NCBI GenBank assembly: GCA_903903935.1
Contig: CAIVAX010000392.1
Coordinates: forward strand, 1 to 8,350
DNA from: an uncultured Hyphomicrobiales bacterium
GTDB taxonomy: Bacteria > Pseudomonadota > Alphaproteobacteria > Rhizobiales > Beijerinckiaceae
Reading direction: 5' to 3'
DNA: 8,350 bases
The notes beneath the pieces were generated by a model. The model saw only the letters and a program-made list of their open reading frames with translations. It did no database searches and was not told the origin of the DNA. Shown piece by piece: positions 1 to 7,884 of the stretch (positions are counted from its first letter, which is position 1; each line of letters starts with the position of its first letter). Made by a program: the position numbers and the translations under genes.

Positions 1-1359
1 GATCCCTTCGGCAAATTCGAGAGCTTTGCGCATCATAATAACGCCATGCTGCGCGATTTTCTCGACCGGTTCGGCTTTGATTATGAATTTGCCTCCTCGA
101 CCGATTATTATAGCTCAGGCCGCTTTGATGCTGCGCTCTTGCATATGCTGGAGAGGTTTGATCAGGTGCAGGCGATCATGCTGCCCTCTTTGCGTGAAGA
201 GCGCGCGTCCACTTATTCGCCTTTCCTGCCCATTCATCCGCGCACAGGCTTAGTGATGCAAGTTGCACTGGAAGCGCGCGATGCAAAGGCTGGCACGATC
301 ACTTGGCGTGATCCGGAGACAAAAGAAATTTTTGAGACCCCCGTCACGGGCGGTCATTGCAAACTGCAATGGAAGCCCGATTGGGCGATGCGTTGGTATG
401 CGCTGAAGGTTGATTATGAAATGGCGGGCAAGGATCTCATTGATTCCGTCAAACTCTCCGGCTCCATCGTCAATGCTCTGGGCGGCCAAGCGCCAGAGGG
501 GTTTAACTATGAGCTATTTCTGGATGAAAAAGGCCAGAAGATTTCCAAATCCAAAGGCAATGGTCTAACCATTGAAGAATGGCTCACCTATGCGAGCCCC
601 GAGAGCCTGTCGCAATTCATGTTCCAAAAGCCGCGCGAGGCCAAGCGTCTGCATTTTGATGTGATCCCGCGCACGGTTGATGAATATCTGCAATTTCTGG
701 GCGGCTATCCGCGGCAAGATTGGAAACTGCGGCTGGGCAATCCGGTCTGGCATATTCATTCAGGCCATCCGCCAAGCGCTGAAGTGCTGCATCATCCAGG
801 CGAGGCTGCATCAGCGACTACAATCACTTTCACCATGTTGCTCAATCTGGCTGCTGTCGCCAATAGCGAAGATCCGCAAGTTCTCTGGGGCTTTTTGCGC
901 CGCTATGCGCCGGGCGTGTCAGCGCAGACTCATCCAGGCCTCAATGCGATGGTTGGCTATGCGGTGGCCTATTTCCGCGATTTTGTGCGCCCGCGCAAAA
1001 CCTATCGTCTGCCTGATGATGTTGAGCAGGATGCGCTCACCAAGCTCGATCACATGCTCGCCAATCTGCGCAGCGATGCCAGCGCAGAAGAAATTCAAAC
1101 CGGCCTTTATGATGTGGCCCGGCCTATTGCTCGCTATCAGGACCTCAAAGCCAAGGGCGCCACGCCTGAGCGCCCGGGTGTGAGCAATTATTGGTTCAAC
1201 ATGCTTTATGAAATCCTGCTGGGCGAGAGCCGTGGACCGCGCTTTGGATCCTTTGCTGCACTCTATGGCCTTGCCGAGACGCGGGCCTTAATCGCTAAGG
1301 GCCTGTCTGGCGCCTTGGTCGCCGAGCATGAGGCCTTCTTGAACGCGCGCAAGAAATAG
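1..1359 (+). CDS. lysS: Lysyl-tRNA synthetase, class I (5'-truncated by window edge)
   Basis: Cytoplasmic enzyme that charges tRNA(Lys) with lysine using ATP. This is the class I form (also called lysK), unrelated in fold to the class II LysRS of E. coli. The frame is open from base 1, so the N-terminus, including the HIGH-type ATP-binding motif, lies outside the window; 452 residues are present, and roughly 80-100 are probably missing (inference from the usual family length of about 520-550). Visible landmarks are an opening [14 protein letters not shown] segment, the typical [15 protein letters not shown] stretch, [15 protein letters not shown] followed by a Gly-Lys-Asp, and the KMSKS-type signature [10 protein letters not shown] at about bases 532-561. 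The remaining C-terminal part is the expected helical anticodon-binding region. An ATG at base 46 is internal, because conserved family sequence precedes it. The gene converges on the histidine kinase gene with 12 bases between stop codons and no clear terminator. Confidence 0.96.
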   Translation, partial: DPFGKFESFAHHNNAMLRDFLDRFGFDYEFASSTDYYSSGRFDAALLHMLERFDQVQAIMLPSLREERASTYSPFLPIHPRTGLVMQVALEARDAKAGTITWRDPETKEIFETPVTGGHCKLQWKPDWAMRWYALKVDYEMAGKDLIDSVKLSGSIVNALGGQAPEGFNYELFLDEKGQKISKSKGNGLTIEEWLTYASPESLSQFMFQKPREAKRLHFDVIPRTVDEYLQFLGGYPRQDWKLRLGNPVWHIHSGHPPSAEVLHHPGEAASATTITFTMLLNLAAVANSEDPQVLWGFLRRYAPGVSAQTHPGLNAMVGYAVAYFRDFVRPRKTYRLPDDVEQDALTKLDHMLANLRSDASAEEIQTGLYDVARPIARYQDLKAKGATPERPGVSNYWFNMLYEILLGESRGPRFGSFAALYGLAETRALIAKGLSGALVAEHEAFLNARKK

Positions 1360-1371
1360 CCCTGCATAAAT

Positions 1372-4300
1372 TCAATGCGGAGCGCGCATTTGCATGCGCC
1401 ATTGTCCCAGCAATGCGCGCAGAGCGGCCGGGCGGATGGGCTTATTGAGGACGCGAATATCAAGCTCGGTCGCGCGCTCGCGCATGGCATGGGAGCGATC
1501 GGCTGTAATGAGAAGGGCGGGAATCTCCCGTGCGCCTCTCGCCCGCAAAGCCTCGATCACAGAGAGTCCATCGCCCTCATCGAGATGATAATCGGCAATC
1601 ACCACATCGGGGACAAACCGATCCTGTGTCATGGCGATCTCAGCGCTCATGAGATCAGCCGCCACCAAAACTTTACAGCCCCAGCCGCTCAACAATGTGT
1701 GCATGCCCTCTAAAATTCTGGGCTCATTATCGATCGCCACAACATGCAGGCCTGCCAAGGGATCATAGCTGGGCGCAGGTCTGGCTCTCTGACGGCGCGG
1801 CGCAGATGCAAGACCCCGCTCTGTCAGGGGGACTTCCACAGCAAAGACTGAGCCCTTACCCGCAACCGAGCGCAATGTGATAGAGCAGGCCAAGACGCGC
1901 GCCAGACGCTCGACAATCGACAGACCAAGACCAAGTCCCCGCGCCGTTTTTGCGGCCTGAGGCAGACGCTCAAACTCGCGAAAGATCGAGGCTTGTTTAT
2001 CTGTGGGGATGCCAAGGCCTGTGTCCCAGACTTCGATCTGCACTGTCTGATGATGACGACGACAACCAATCAATACTTTGCCAGAGGGTGTATATTTAAT
2101 CGCATTGGAAATCAGATTTTGTAAGAGGCGTCGCAAGAGCCGCCGATCCGATCGGATGGTCAGAGAAGAAGGCACAAAGATGAGCTGTAAGGATTTGTGA
2201 TGCGCCTGAGGTTCAAATTCTAATTTTAATTGCCGCAGAATATCATCAATATGAAAATCGGAGAGTTCAGCCTGCATGGCGCCTGCATCCAGGCGGGACA
2301 TTTCGAGCAGAGCAGTCAGAATTTCTTCGACCGCCTCCAGCGAGGCATCAACATGCTGCGTGAGATCGCTCAGGGATGGCTGCGTTGAGGGAGAGGCTTG
2401 CGTTGAGGGAGAAGCTTGCGTTTCAGCCGCCCCAGCCATGCGCTCAACCAAGGACGACACATAGAGACGTGCCGCATTCAAGGGCTGCAACACATCATGG
2501 CTGGCCGCCGCCAAAAACCGTGTCTTGGACAGATTGGCTTCATCAGCGCTGAGTTTGGCTTGAGCCAAAGCTGTATTTAAGCGCACCAATTCTTCCGTGC
2601 GCTCACGCACGCGTTGCTCGAGGGTCTCATTGGTACGCGCCAATGCCTCTTCAGCGGCCACAGCATCGGTGACATCTGTATAGGTTGTGACAAGGCCGCC
2701 GTCTGGCATGCGCGCCGAGCGAATTTCAATCACCCGCGTGGAGGGCGGTAGACGCAAGCGAAAAGGCTCGCTCTCATTGATCAGCGCCTGCAAGCGGCGC
2801 TCCACCAAATGTGTGGGATCCCCCTCGCCATAGAGTCCGCGCGTCGCATTGAAGTGCAGGAGATCTTGCAATTCAAGGCCGACACGCAATTTTTCCGGCG
2901 GCAGATCGAAGAGATCGCGAAATTCCCGGTTCCAACACATAAGCCGCAATTGCTGATCAAAAACCGTAATGCCCTGACGGGCAAAATCGAGTGCGTGCTG
3001 CAAGAGATCCCGATTATATTGCAGCGTCGTGGAGGCCTGATCGATCAACCTGAGGGCGGCCGCACGCGACACATTACGCCGGCTGAGCAAAAGCGAGAGA
3101 ACCAGCCGCGAGGAAGCGGCCCCCAGAGCCGCAGCCAAAAGATGTTCGGCAAATTGCAAAAGGTGGATATCTGCTTCTTCTGTACCCTTCGCTTGCAGGC
3201 CACGCGAGGCAAAGAAAAGATTAAATTCTCTTTGAGTCTGATCAGGCCCCAGATAACGCGATACGGTCGCCTGCACGTCAGAGACCGTAACACTCAAGCT
3301 CCACAGCTGGAAGGGCGGCATGATGGGCGTTGAGGCCGAACCAATGAAAATATCGGCCTGCAAAGATTCGATTGCAGTCACCTCTCGGCGCAGCGAAGAG
3401 ACAACAAAACAAATGATGTTGAAGGTCAGACTCCAAAACACACCATGCACAAGCGGATGCATAGACAGGCCAAATAAAGCATTGGGCCGCATGGCCTGAA
3501 TGCCAAAGGGACCGTGTTCAACGAGCTGCGTGAAAAAATCTGAGCCCGAGGCCAGCGAAGACACAAGCAATGTATAGGCCCACATGCCAATGCCGACCGA
3601 AAGTCCGGCAATGGCCCCTCTGGCATTTGCGCGGCGCCAGAACAGCCCACCGATAAAGGCGGGCGCAATTTGCACAACTGCGGCAAAAGATAAAAGCCCG
3701 ATGGCGGCGAGCGCACTGGCACCGGCGGTGCGAAAATAAAGATAGGCCAGCGCCAGAAGCACAATGATGGCTAATCGCCGGATGATCAAAACAAGCGAGC
3801 CCAGATCCTTGGTGAGTGCGCCGGTGCGCACCAATCTGCGCCGCAATAAAATGGGCATGACCAAATCATTGGACACCATGACCGACAGCGCCACCGATTC
3901 CACAATCACCATTGCTGTTGCTGCAGACAGGCCGCCAACCATAGCGATAAGCGCCACGACATCGGCATTATTATACATGGGCAAGGCGAGCACGGTGAGA
4001 TCGCGATCAATCGCGCCATCGGCAAAAACGACCAGTCCTGCCAAAGCCAGTGGAATGACAAAAATATTGATCGCTATAATATAAAGGGGAAAGAGCCAGG
4101 CGGCGGTTTTGACGTCCTTGATGTCGCGATTCTCAACCACCAGCATTTGAAACTGACGCGGTAGAAGAAAGATACAAGAGGCCGAGAGCAGGATTTCGGT
4201 GATCCAAATATCCAGCGAGGGTGGATGCTGCGACATGGTATGAATGGCGCCCTCATCATAGGCCTTTTCAACCAAATCGCCCAAGCCATCAAACATGAAC

Positions 4301-4953
4301 CAAGTGACGTAAATGCCGACGATCAAAAAGGCGGCGAGCTTAATCACAGATTCCATCGCAATGGCGAGAACAAGACCATCTTGATGTTCAGTGGCCTCAA
4401 TGCGCCTTGTGCCAAAGGCCATGGCAAAGCCGGCCAAGGCAATGGCAACCACCGAGGGCAAAGCCTGATAGGCCTCGCTGCCGACTGACAGATGGCACGT
4501 TTGAAACGAGCCAAGAACAGTCCCAATGCTGGCAGAGATCGATTTCAGCTGAAGCGCAATATAGGGCACAGCGCCAATGACCATAATGATGGAGACCAAA
4601 GCGGCGACGGATTCGGATTTGCCAAAACGCGCAGCAATGAAATCAGCAACTGACGTTATGTTCTGTGCGCGGGCCAACCAGACAATGCGCTGCATGAAGG
4701 GATAGCCGAGCCCAATGACCAGAAGCGGGCCGATATAGATGGGTAAAAAATCTAGCCCGCTCGACGAGGCCAGCCCCACCGATCCAAAGAAGGTCCAGCT
4801 TGTGCAATAAACGCCAAGGGTGAGCGCATATATACTTGCGCGCAGACGTTCCCCAAAACGCCGCACGCCAAAGCTATCCCCATAATGCGCCACTACGAAC
4901 AGCAAGCTCAGATAGACGAGCGCTGTCAGAATGGCGATGGAACTGGCAATCAT
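1372..4953 (-). CDS. Hybrid sensor histidine kinase with N-terminal SSS (solute symporter) domain, PAS, HisKA, HATPase and receiver
   Basis: Predicted inner-membrane signalling protein of 1193 residues. Residues about 1-520 form a PutP-like sodium:solute symporter domain with about 13 hydrophobic segments. Residues about 535-640 are a linker where CbrA-like kinases carry a STAC-type domain (positional inference). A PAS_7-like domain follows (about 650-767; VFDQQLRLMCWNREF), then a coiled-coil heptad region (about 767-812). The HisKA box has phospho-acceptor His819 in ASHDVLQPLN. The HATPase core shows the N box (Asn946, Asn950), G1 (DTGLGIP, Asp977) and G2 (GLGLGLS from 1006). The C-terminal receiver (about 1069-1184) has acidic Asp1075, phospho-acceptor Asp1121, Thr1150 and Lys1181. 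All catalytic residues look intact. It should autophosphorylate and transfer to its own receiver; there is no output domain and no partner regulator in the window. The start chosen is ATG at 4953, 7 bases after AGGGGA (4961-4966); a GTG directly before it (4954-4956) is the alternative. The architecture resembles CbrA and ErcS-type kinases; the signal sensed is unknown. Confidence 0.93.
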   Translation of the reverse strand: MIASSIAILTALVYLSLLFVVAHYGDSFGVRRFGERLRASIYALTLGVYCTSWTFFGSVGLASSSGLDFLPIYIGPLLVIGLGYPFMQRIVWLARAQNITSVADFIAARFGKSESVAALVSIIMVIGAVPYIALQLKSISASIGTVLGSFQTCHLSVGSEAYQALPSVVAIALAGFAMAFGTRRIEATEHQDGLVLAIAMESVIKLAAFLIVGIYVTWFMFDGLGDLVEKAYDEGAIHTMSQHPPSLDIWITEILLSASCIFLLPRQFQMLVVENRDIKDVKTAAWLFPLYIIAINIFVIPLALAGLVVFADGAIDRDLTVLALPMYNNADVVALIAMVGGLSAATAMVIVESVALSVMVSNDLVMPILLRRRLVRTGALTKDLGSLVLIIRRLAIIVLLALAYLYFRTAGASALAAIGLLSFAAVVQIAPAFIGGLFWRRANARGAIAGLSVGIGMWAYTLLVSSLASGSDFFTQLVEHGPFGIQAMRPNALFGLSMHPLVHGVFWSLTFNIICFVVSSLRREVTAIESLQADIFIGSASTPIMPPFQLWSLSVTVSDVQATVSRYLGPDQTQREFNLFFASRGLQAKGTEEADIHLLQFAEHLLAAALGAASSRLVLSLLLSRRNVSRAAALRLIDQASTTLQYNRDLLQHALDFARQGITVFDQQLRLMCWNREFRDLFDLPPEKLRVGLELQDLLHFNATRGLYGEGDPTHLVERRLQALINESEPFRLRLPPSTRVIEIRSARMPDGGLVTTYTDVTDAVAAEEALARTNETLEQRVRERTEELVRLNTALAQAKLSADEANLSKTRFLAAASHDVLQPLNAARLYVSSLVERMAGAAETQASPSTQASPSTQPSLSDLTQHVDASLEAVEEILTALLEMSRLDAGAMQAELSDFHIDDILRQLKLEFEPQAHHKSLQLIFVPSSLTIRSDRRLLRRLLQNLISNAIKYTPSGKVLIGCRRHHQTVQIEVWDTGLGIPTDKQASIFREFERLPQAAKTARGLGLGLSIVERLARVLACSITLRSVAGKGSVFAVEVPLTERGLASAPRRQRARPAPSYDPLAGLHVVAIDNEPRILEGMHTLLSGWGCKVLVAADLMSAEIAMTQDRFVPDVVIADYHLDEGDGLSVIEALRARGAREIPALLITADRSHAMRERATELDIRVLNKPIRPAALRALLGQWRMQMRAPH
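2381..2422. repeat. 18-bp in-frame tandem repeat, about 2.3 copies, inside the kinase gene
   Basis: The unit TGCGTTGAGGGAGAGGCT recurs with a period of 18 bases, with a single mismatch across the repeated stretch. Read on the minus strand it encodes a repeated Ser-Thr-Gln-Ala-Ser-Pro hexapeptide (about residues 845-860 of the kinase). This places it in the loop between the two helices of the HisKA dimerisation domain. Eighteen bases is a multiple of three, so copy-number change would lengthen or shorten this loop by six residues without a frameshift. Confidence 0.85.
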
Positions 4954-4977
4954 CACAAGGTCCCCTGCCCTTTAACC

Positions 4978-5006
4978 AATTTACCACCACACTCTAGAAA
5001 GTTCAG
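4978..5006 (-). promoter_or_regulatory. Possible sigma70-type promoter for the histidine kinase gene
   Basis: On the minus strand, CTGAAC (5001-5006) and TAAATT (4978-4983) are separated by exactly 17 bases. They match the -35 and -10 consensus at 3 of 6 and 4 of 6 positions. Transcription would begin near 4971, giving a short leader before the AGGGGA Shine-Dalgarno at 4961-4966. The match is weak and rests on spacing and position alone. Confidence 0.27.
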
Positions 5007-5043
5007 CCCCCAGAGGATTTTGGGCGACTCTCCGGCCAACTGC

Positions 5044-5084
5044 CCTTAAAAATGGGGCCCCGGGCTCCGGGAATATTTTTAAGG
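5044..5084 (+). promoter_or_regulatory. mscL leader hairpin overlapping the Shine-Dalgarno
   Basis: CCTTAAAAAT (5044-5053) and ATTTTTAAGG (5075-5084) form a perfect 10-bp inverted repeat. Inside it, CCCGG (5059-5063) and CCGGG (5067-5071) form a second, GC-rich stem with a three-base loop; the palindrome GGGGCCCC lies at 5054-5061. The 3' arm of the outer stem covers the first four bases of the mscL Shine-Dalgarno AAGGAG (5081-5086). In RNA the folded form would therefore partly mask the ribosome site. The inner GC stem followed by AATATTTTT also resembles an intrinsic terminator or attenuator. The repeat is seen directly; the regulatory role is inference and requires the transcript to start upstream of 5044. 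Confidence 0.6.
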
Positions 5085-5086
5085 AG
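5081..5086 (+). promoter_or_regulatory. Shine-Dalgarno that fixes the mscL start
   Basis: AAGGAG lies 7 bases before the ATG at 5094. This strong site selects 5094 over the in-frame upstream ATG at 5052. The upstream start would add 14 residues not found in MscL proteins and has no ribosome site of its own. Confidence 0.88.
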
Positions 5087-5093
5087 AACATTC

Positions 5094-5522
5094 ATGTTTA
5101 AAGAATTCAAAGAGTTTGCATTAAAAGGACCCGTGTTTGATCTGGCCGTTGGTGTGATCATCGGCGCGGCATTCAGCAAAATCATCGATTCCTTGGTCAA
5201 AGACATTATCATGCCAATTGTGGGCATGTTTGGCAGTGCCGACTTTTCCAATTACTTCCTGCCGCTGTCCAAAGCCGTCACCGCCACCAATTTGATTGAT
5301 GCACAAAAGCAAGGCCCCGTGCTCGCCTGGGGTAGTTTTGTGACCTATTCGGTCAATTTCTTGATCATTGCCTTTATCCTGTTTTTTATGGTGCGCGCCA
5401 TGAATGCGATGAAGCGTTCCATGGCCAATGAAGCTCCAGCGCCGGCAAAGCCAGCAGCTCCCAATGCCAGCGAAGTGCTTTTGACCGAAATCCGCGATCT
5501 TTTGGCCAAAAAGCCCGCCTAA
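5094..5522 (+). CDS. mscL: Large-conductance mechanosensitive channel MscL
   Basis: Homopentameric inner-membrane channel that opens under high membrane tension and releases solutes during hypo-osmotic shock. The 142-residue length is close to the usual 130-150. It begins with the amphipathic N-terminal helix [12 protein letters not shown], followed by the pore-lining first transmembrane segment (about residues 15-42) with the hallmark [16 protein letters not shown] periplasmic loop (about 43-78) leads to the second transmembrane segment (about 79-104). An Ala/Pro-rich linker then joins the conserved cytoplasmic bundle helix [14 protein letters not shown] near the C-terminus. The gene is divergent from the kinase gene and has its own strong Shine-Dalgarno. 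A hairpin follows 7 bases after the stop, so it is probably monocistronic. The leader hairpin is the only visible candidate for gene-specific regulation. Confidence 0.98.
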   Translation: MFKEFKEFALKGPVFDLAVGVIIGAAFSKIIDSLVKDIIMPIVGMFGSADFSNYFLPLSKAVTATNLIDAQKQGPVLAWGSFVTYSVNFLIIAFILFFMVRAMNAMKRSMANEAPAPAKPAAPNASEVLLTEIRDLLAKKPA

Positions 5523-5528
5523 TGTGCC

Positions 5529-5563
5529 GAGCCATTGCGCTGGAAATGCTAGCGCAATGGCTC
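5529..5563 (+). terminator. Terminator-like hairpin after mscL
   Basis: GAGCCATTGCGCT (5529-5541) and AGCGCAATGGCTC (5551-5563) form a perfect 13-bp stem with a 9-base loop, starting shortly after the mscL TAA. No T-tract follows (next bases TGACAGG). It may be a weak or factor-assisted terminator, or a 3' stabilising structure. The stem is seen directly; the role is inferred from position. Confidence 0.6.
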
Positions 5564-5592
5564 TGACAGGCCCATGCCACAGCGCAAAGGCG

Positions 5593-5621
5593 TTGCAGGC
5601 TGGGCTTGTGCGTGATTTAAA
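5593..5621 (+). promoter_or_regulatory. Weak possible promoter for the AbrB-family gene
   Basis: TTGCAG (5593-5598) and TTTAAA (5616-5621) have a 17-base spacer and match the sigma70 consensus at 3 and 4 of 6 positions. Transcription would start near 5628, about 50 bases before the chosen ATG. The preceding mscL hairpin suggests this gene needs its own promoter, but the motif match is poor. Confidence 0.22.
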
Positions 5622-5678
5622 GCGGCCATCCTCACAGACCGTTTGGGGCGATTCTGCTCTGTGCGGCAGAGTTATAGC

Positions 5679-6761
5679 ATGGCGCGCACGACAGCTTTCT
5701 TAGCTAACGAACCCAAATTCTCTGGCCAATTCACCACGATTGGGGTTGGAATTGCGGGAGCGTTTCTCTTTCGCTTGCTTGATGTGCCAGGCGGGGTGAT
5801 GTCGGGCTCAATGGCTGCTGTGGCGCTGTTCAGTGTATCGGGTAAAGCCACATCAATTGGCACCATCTTACGGTTAGCCGCGCTTATCCTTTCAGGTGTT
5901 TCCATCGGTTCTGCCGTCACGCCTGAAACATTGCGGGGCATTGCCACTTATCCCCTCAGCCTTGTGATGATGTCGATCTGCGCCCTTGCCGTTACGGGCG
6001 CCTCAACTTTTTTCCTGATGCGCTTGTGTGGTTGGAACAAAGCCACATCTTTGTTGTCCTCTACGCCGGGTGGCTTCTCAGCCGCGCTGAGCATTGCTGC
6101 TGTCACCAATGCTGATGTTCCGCGCATTGTGATTGTGCAGATGTTTCGTGTGTCCTTTCTCATGGTCATTCTGCCCATAGTGGTCTCTGGCGCAGGTGTG
6201 CATCTGGCTACGCCAACCGTTCATGCGGTGGATTCCTACACGATGATTGGCTTGATCCTTATTCCAGGCATTGCCTTTGGCTATTTCCTGGATCGGCGCA
6301 AATTAGCCGGCGGCATGTTTTTAGGCGTCATGCTTGTGTCGGGCACAATCCACGGTTTGGGAATAGCACCGGGCCGTCCACCCGACATTATGTTATTTAG
6401 CAGCCAAATGATGATTGGTAGCTGGATTGGATCGCGCTTTGTTGGCTTTCAATGGAGAACATTGGGTAACATGCTGGGCGCGGCGATTGGCTCGGTGTTG
6501 GTCACCTTGGTTGTGGCCACATTGTTTGCGGAATTGACGGCGCTGATCTTGGGCTTCTCCTTTGGCTCGGTGATGGTTGCCTTTGCACCGGGCGCATTTG
6601 AGGCCATGACCATGCTGGCCTTTGCCTTAGGGCTTGATCCGCTTTATGCCGTTGCTCATCATTTGGGGCGCTTGCTGCTGATGACCCTTGCCATGCCCAT
6701 TCTCGTCAAGGCTTGGCTCAAAGACAGCATGTTACCAGCCCAAACCCGCGGCTTTAAATAA
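5679..6761 (+). CDS. AbrB-family integral membrane protein (putative transporter or regulator)
   Basis: A 360-residue, strongly hydrophobic protein with about ten membrane segments and the duplicated organisation of the AbrB family (PF05145; often labelled 'ammonia monooxygenase' in databases, a label with no support here). The first half contains PGGVMSGSMAAVALF and the signature SSTPGGFSAALSIAA (from residue 127), followed by VQMFRVSFLMVILP. The second half repeats the pattern with FAPGAFEAMTMLAFALG (from 302), then an Ala-His-His near 326-328 and RLLLMTLAMPILV. Family members are presumed transporters, but the substrate is unknown; E. coli AbrB has been linked to regulation of aidB. The start is ATG 5679, with a weak AGAG 7 bases upstream. 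A TTG 36 bases earlier lacks a ribosome site and adds non-family residues. The gene converges on the helicase gene with 16 bases between stops. Confidence 0.9.
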   Translation: MARTTAFLANEPKFSGQFTTIGVGIAGAFLFRLLDVPGGVMSGSMAAVALFSVSGKATSIGTILRLAALILSGVSIGSAVTPETLRGIATYPLSLVMMSICALAVTGASTFFLMRLCGWNKATSLLSSTPGGFSAALSIAAVTNADVPRIVIVQMFRVSFLMVILPIVVSGAGVHLATPTVHAVDSYTMIGLILIPGIAFGYFLDRRKLAGGMFLGVMLVSGTIHGLGIAPGRPPDIMLFSSQMMIGSWIGSRFVGFQWRTLGNMLGAAIGSVLVTLVVATLFAELTALILGFSFGSVMVAFAPGAFEAMTMLAFALGLDPLYAVAHHLGRLLLMTLAMPILVKAWLKDSMLPAQTRGFK

Positions 6762-6777
6762 CCAACAGTGTTTAGGG

Positions 6778-7872
6778 TCAGGCGACAATCGTCAGCCGAT
6801 TCACCGCGCGGGTAATGGCCGTATAGAGCCAGCGATGATTATGTTCGCGAAAGGCGCGCGATTCATCAAACAAAAGTACATCATTCCATTGCGAGCCCTG
6901 CGCCTTATGCACAGTGAGCGCATAGCCATAATCAAATTCGTCCGAGCCTTTGCGCAGCGAATAAGGAATCTCATCCTGAGACTCGAAAAATTGCGGCAGA
7001 ACGGCAATGCGCTGGCCCTTATGTGAGGGATCATCCTCAGGCACAATACTCATGCGCAATTTGCCATTGCGCTGCGCAGCGAGTGATTTCACTTTCCACA
7101 AGCCGCCATTGAGCAGGCCTTTGGTTTGATCATTGCGCAAGCAGACCAATTTATCGCCAGCTTCGGGATAGGGCTGTTTGAACCCAAATAATTCGCGCAA
7201 GCGCTGATTATAAAGCCGCCTGGTGCGATTGAGCCCAACGAGCACCTGATCAGCTTTGGTGACCATGAGCGGATCGATATGGTTGCGCGAAATGATCTGG
7301 CTCTCGCCATATTGACCATGTGCCAAGGCTCCCCCCTCGCGCACAATCATGGAAAGACGGATGATGGGATTATCCGCCGCTTGCCGATGCACTTGGGTGA
7401 GCATGATATCGGGCTCAGCCTCGGTAAAAAAGCCGCCTCCCTTGACGGGCGGCAATTGCGCTGGATCTCCCAGCACAAGAACAGGCTTGCCAAAGGAGAG
7501 AAGATCGCGCCCCAAAGCCTCATCAACCATAGAACATTCATCTATGATGATCAGGCTGGCATCAGCAGCCGCGCTATGTTCATTGATGACAAAGGACGGC
7601 TCTTCACTATCCACCTCTTTGGGGCGATAGATCAGGCTGTGAATGGTTCTGGCGTCTGTGCAGCCTTTGGAGCGCAGCACAAGTGCAGCCTTGCCCGTAT
7701 AAGCGGCGAACAAAACATTGCCTGACACATCCTCGGCAATATGGCGGGCGAGAGTGGTCTTGCCCGTGCCAGCAAAGCCAAACAGACGAAAAACTTGCGG
7801 GCGCCCCGCGCGGAGCCAGCTGGCTACGGCTTTGAGGGCCTGATCTTGCTGGGTGGACCAGATGCGGCTCAT
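6778..7872 (-). CDS. RecD/Dda-like SF1B ATP-dependent DNA helicase, short form
   Basis: Predicted cytoplasmic ATP-driven DNA helicase of 364 residues, built almost entirely of the two RecA-like motor domains. Helicase motifs appear in order: Walker A GFAGTGKTT (residues 32-40, Lys38), motif Ia AAYTGKAALVL, Walker B IIIDE (108-112), motif III LGDPAQLPPV, motif IV region VHRQ (161-164), then the UvrD_C_2-type DYGYALTVHKAQGSQWN (314-330) and C-terminal LYTAITRAVNRL. It lacks the long N-terminal helix-hairpin-helix region of RecD2 and is nearer in size to phage T4 Dda (about 440 residues) or other small RecD-like helicases. All motor motifs look intact. The start is ATG 7872; it has no clear Shine-Dalgarno, and neither does the in-frame TTG at 7890. 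The next gene upstream is on the same strand, but 119 bases separate them. The cellular role (repair, replication restart) cannot be read from context. Confidence 0.9.
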   Translation of the reverse strand: MSRIWSTQQDQALKAVASWLRAGRPQVFRLFGFAGTGKTTLARHIAEDVSGNVLFAAYTGKAALVLRSKGCTDARTIHSLIYRPKEVDSEEPSFVINEHSAAADASLIIIDECSMVDEALGRDLLSFGKPVLVLGDPAQLPPVKGGGFFTEAEPDIMLTQVHRQAADNPIIRLSMIVREGGALAHGQYGESQIISRNHIDPLMVTKADQVLVGLNRTRRLYNQRLRELFGFKQPYPEAGDKLVCLRNDQTKGLLNGGLWKVKSLAAQRNGKLRMSIVPEDDPSHKGQRIAVLPQFFESQDEIPYSLRKGSDEFDYGYALTVHKAQGSQWNDVLLFDESRAFREHNHRWLYTAITRAVNRLTIVA

Positions 7873-7884
7873 GAGCAGATCGCC

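Noticed and set aside
677..1183. Second plus-strand open frame of 168 codons within lysS
   Set aside because: It overlaps conserved LysRS sequence in another frame, and its Cys/Arg/Met-rich translation is typical of out-of-frame reading.
1384..1399. GCGCAT-TTGC-ATGCGC stem near the convergent ends of lysS and the kinase gene, considered as a bidirectional terminator
   Set aside because: The stem has only six base pairs, lies inside the kinase coding sequence, and is not followed by a T-tract on either strand.
2809..3333. Plus-strand open frame of 174 codons antisense to the kinase gene
   Set aside because: It lies fully opposite conserved PAS and linker coding sequence, has no Shine-Dalgarno, and its translation resembles no protein; it is a shadow of the kinase codon pattern.
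5052..5093. Extended mscL start at ATG 5052
   Set aside because: It would translate through the hairpin, add 14 non-family residues and ignore the strong AAGGAG placed 7 bases before ATG 5094.
5643..5678. TTG start for the AbrB-family gene
   Set aside because: There is no ribosome site upstream, and the extra 12 residues do not look like family sequence; ATG 5679 gives a typical length.
7279..7725. Plus-strand open frame of 148 codons antisense to the helicase gene
   Set aside because: It sits opposite the helicase motor motifs and has no coding signature or ribosome site.
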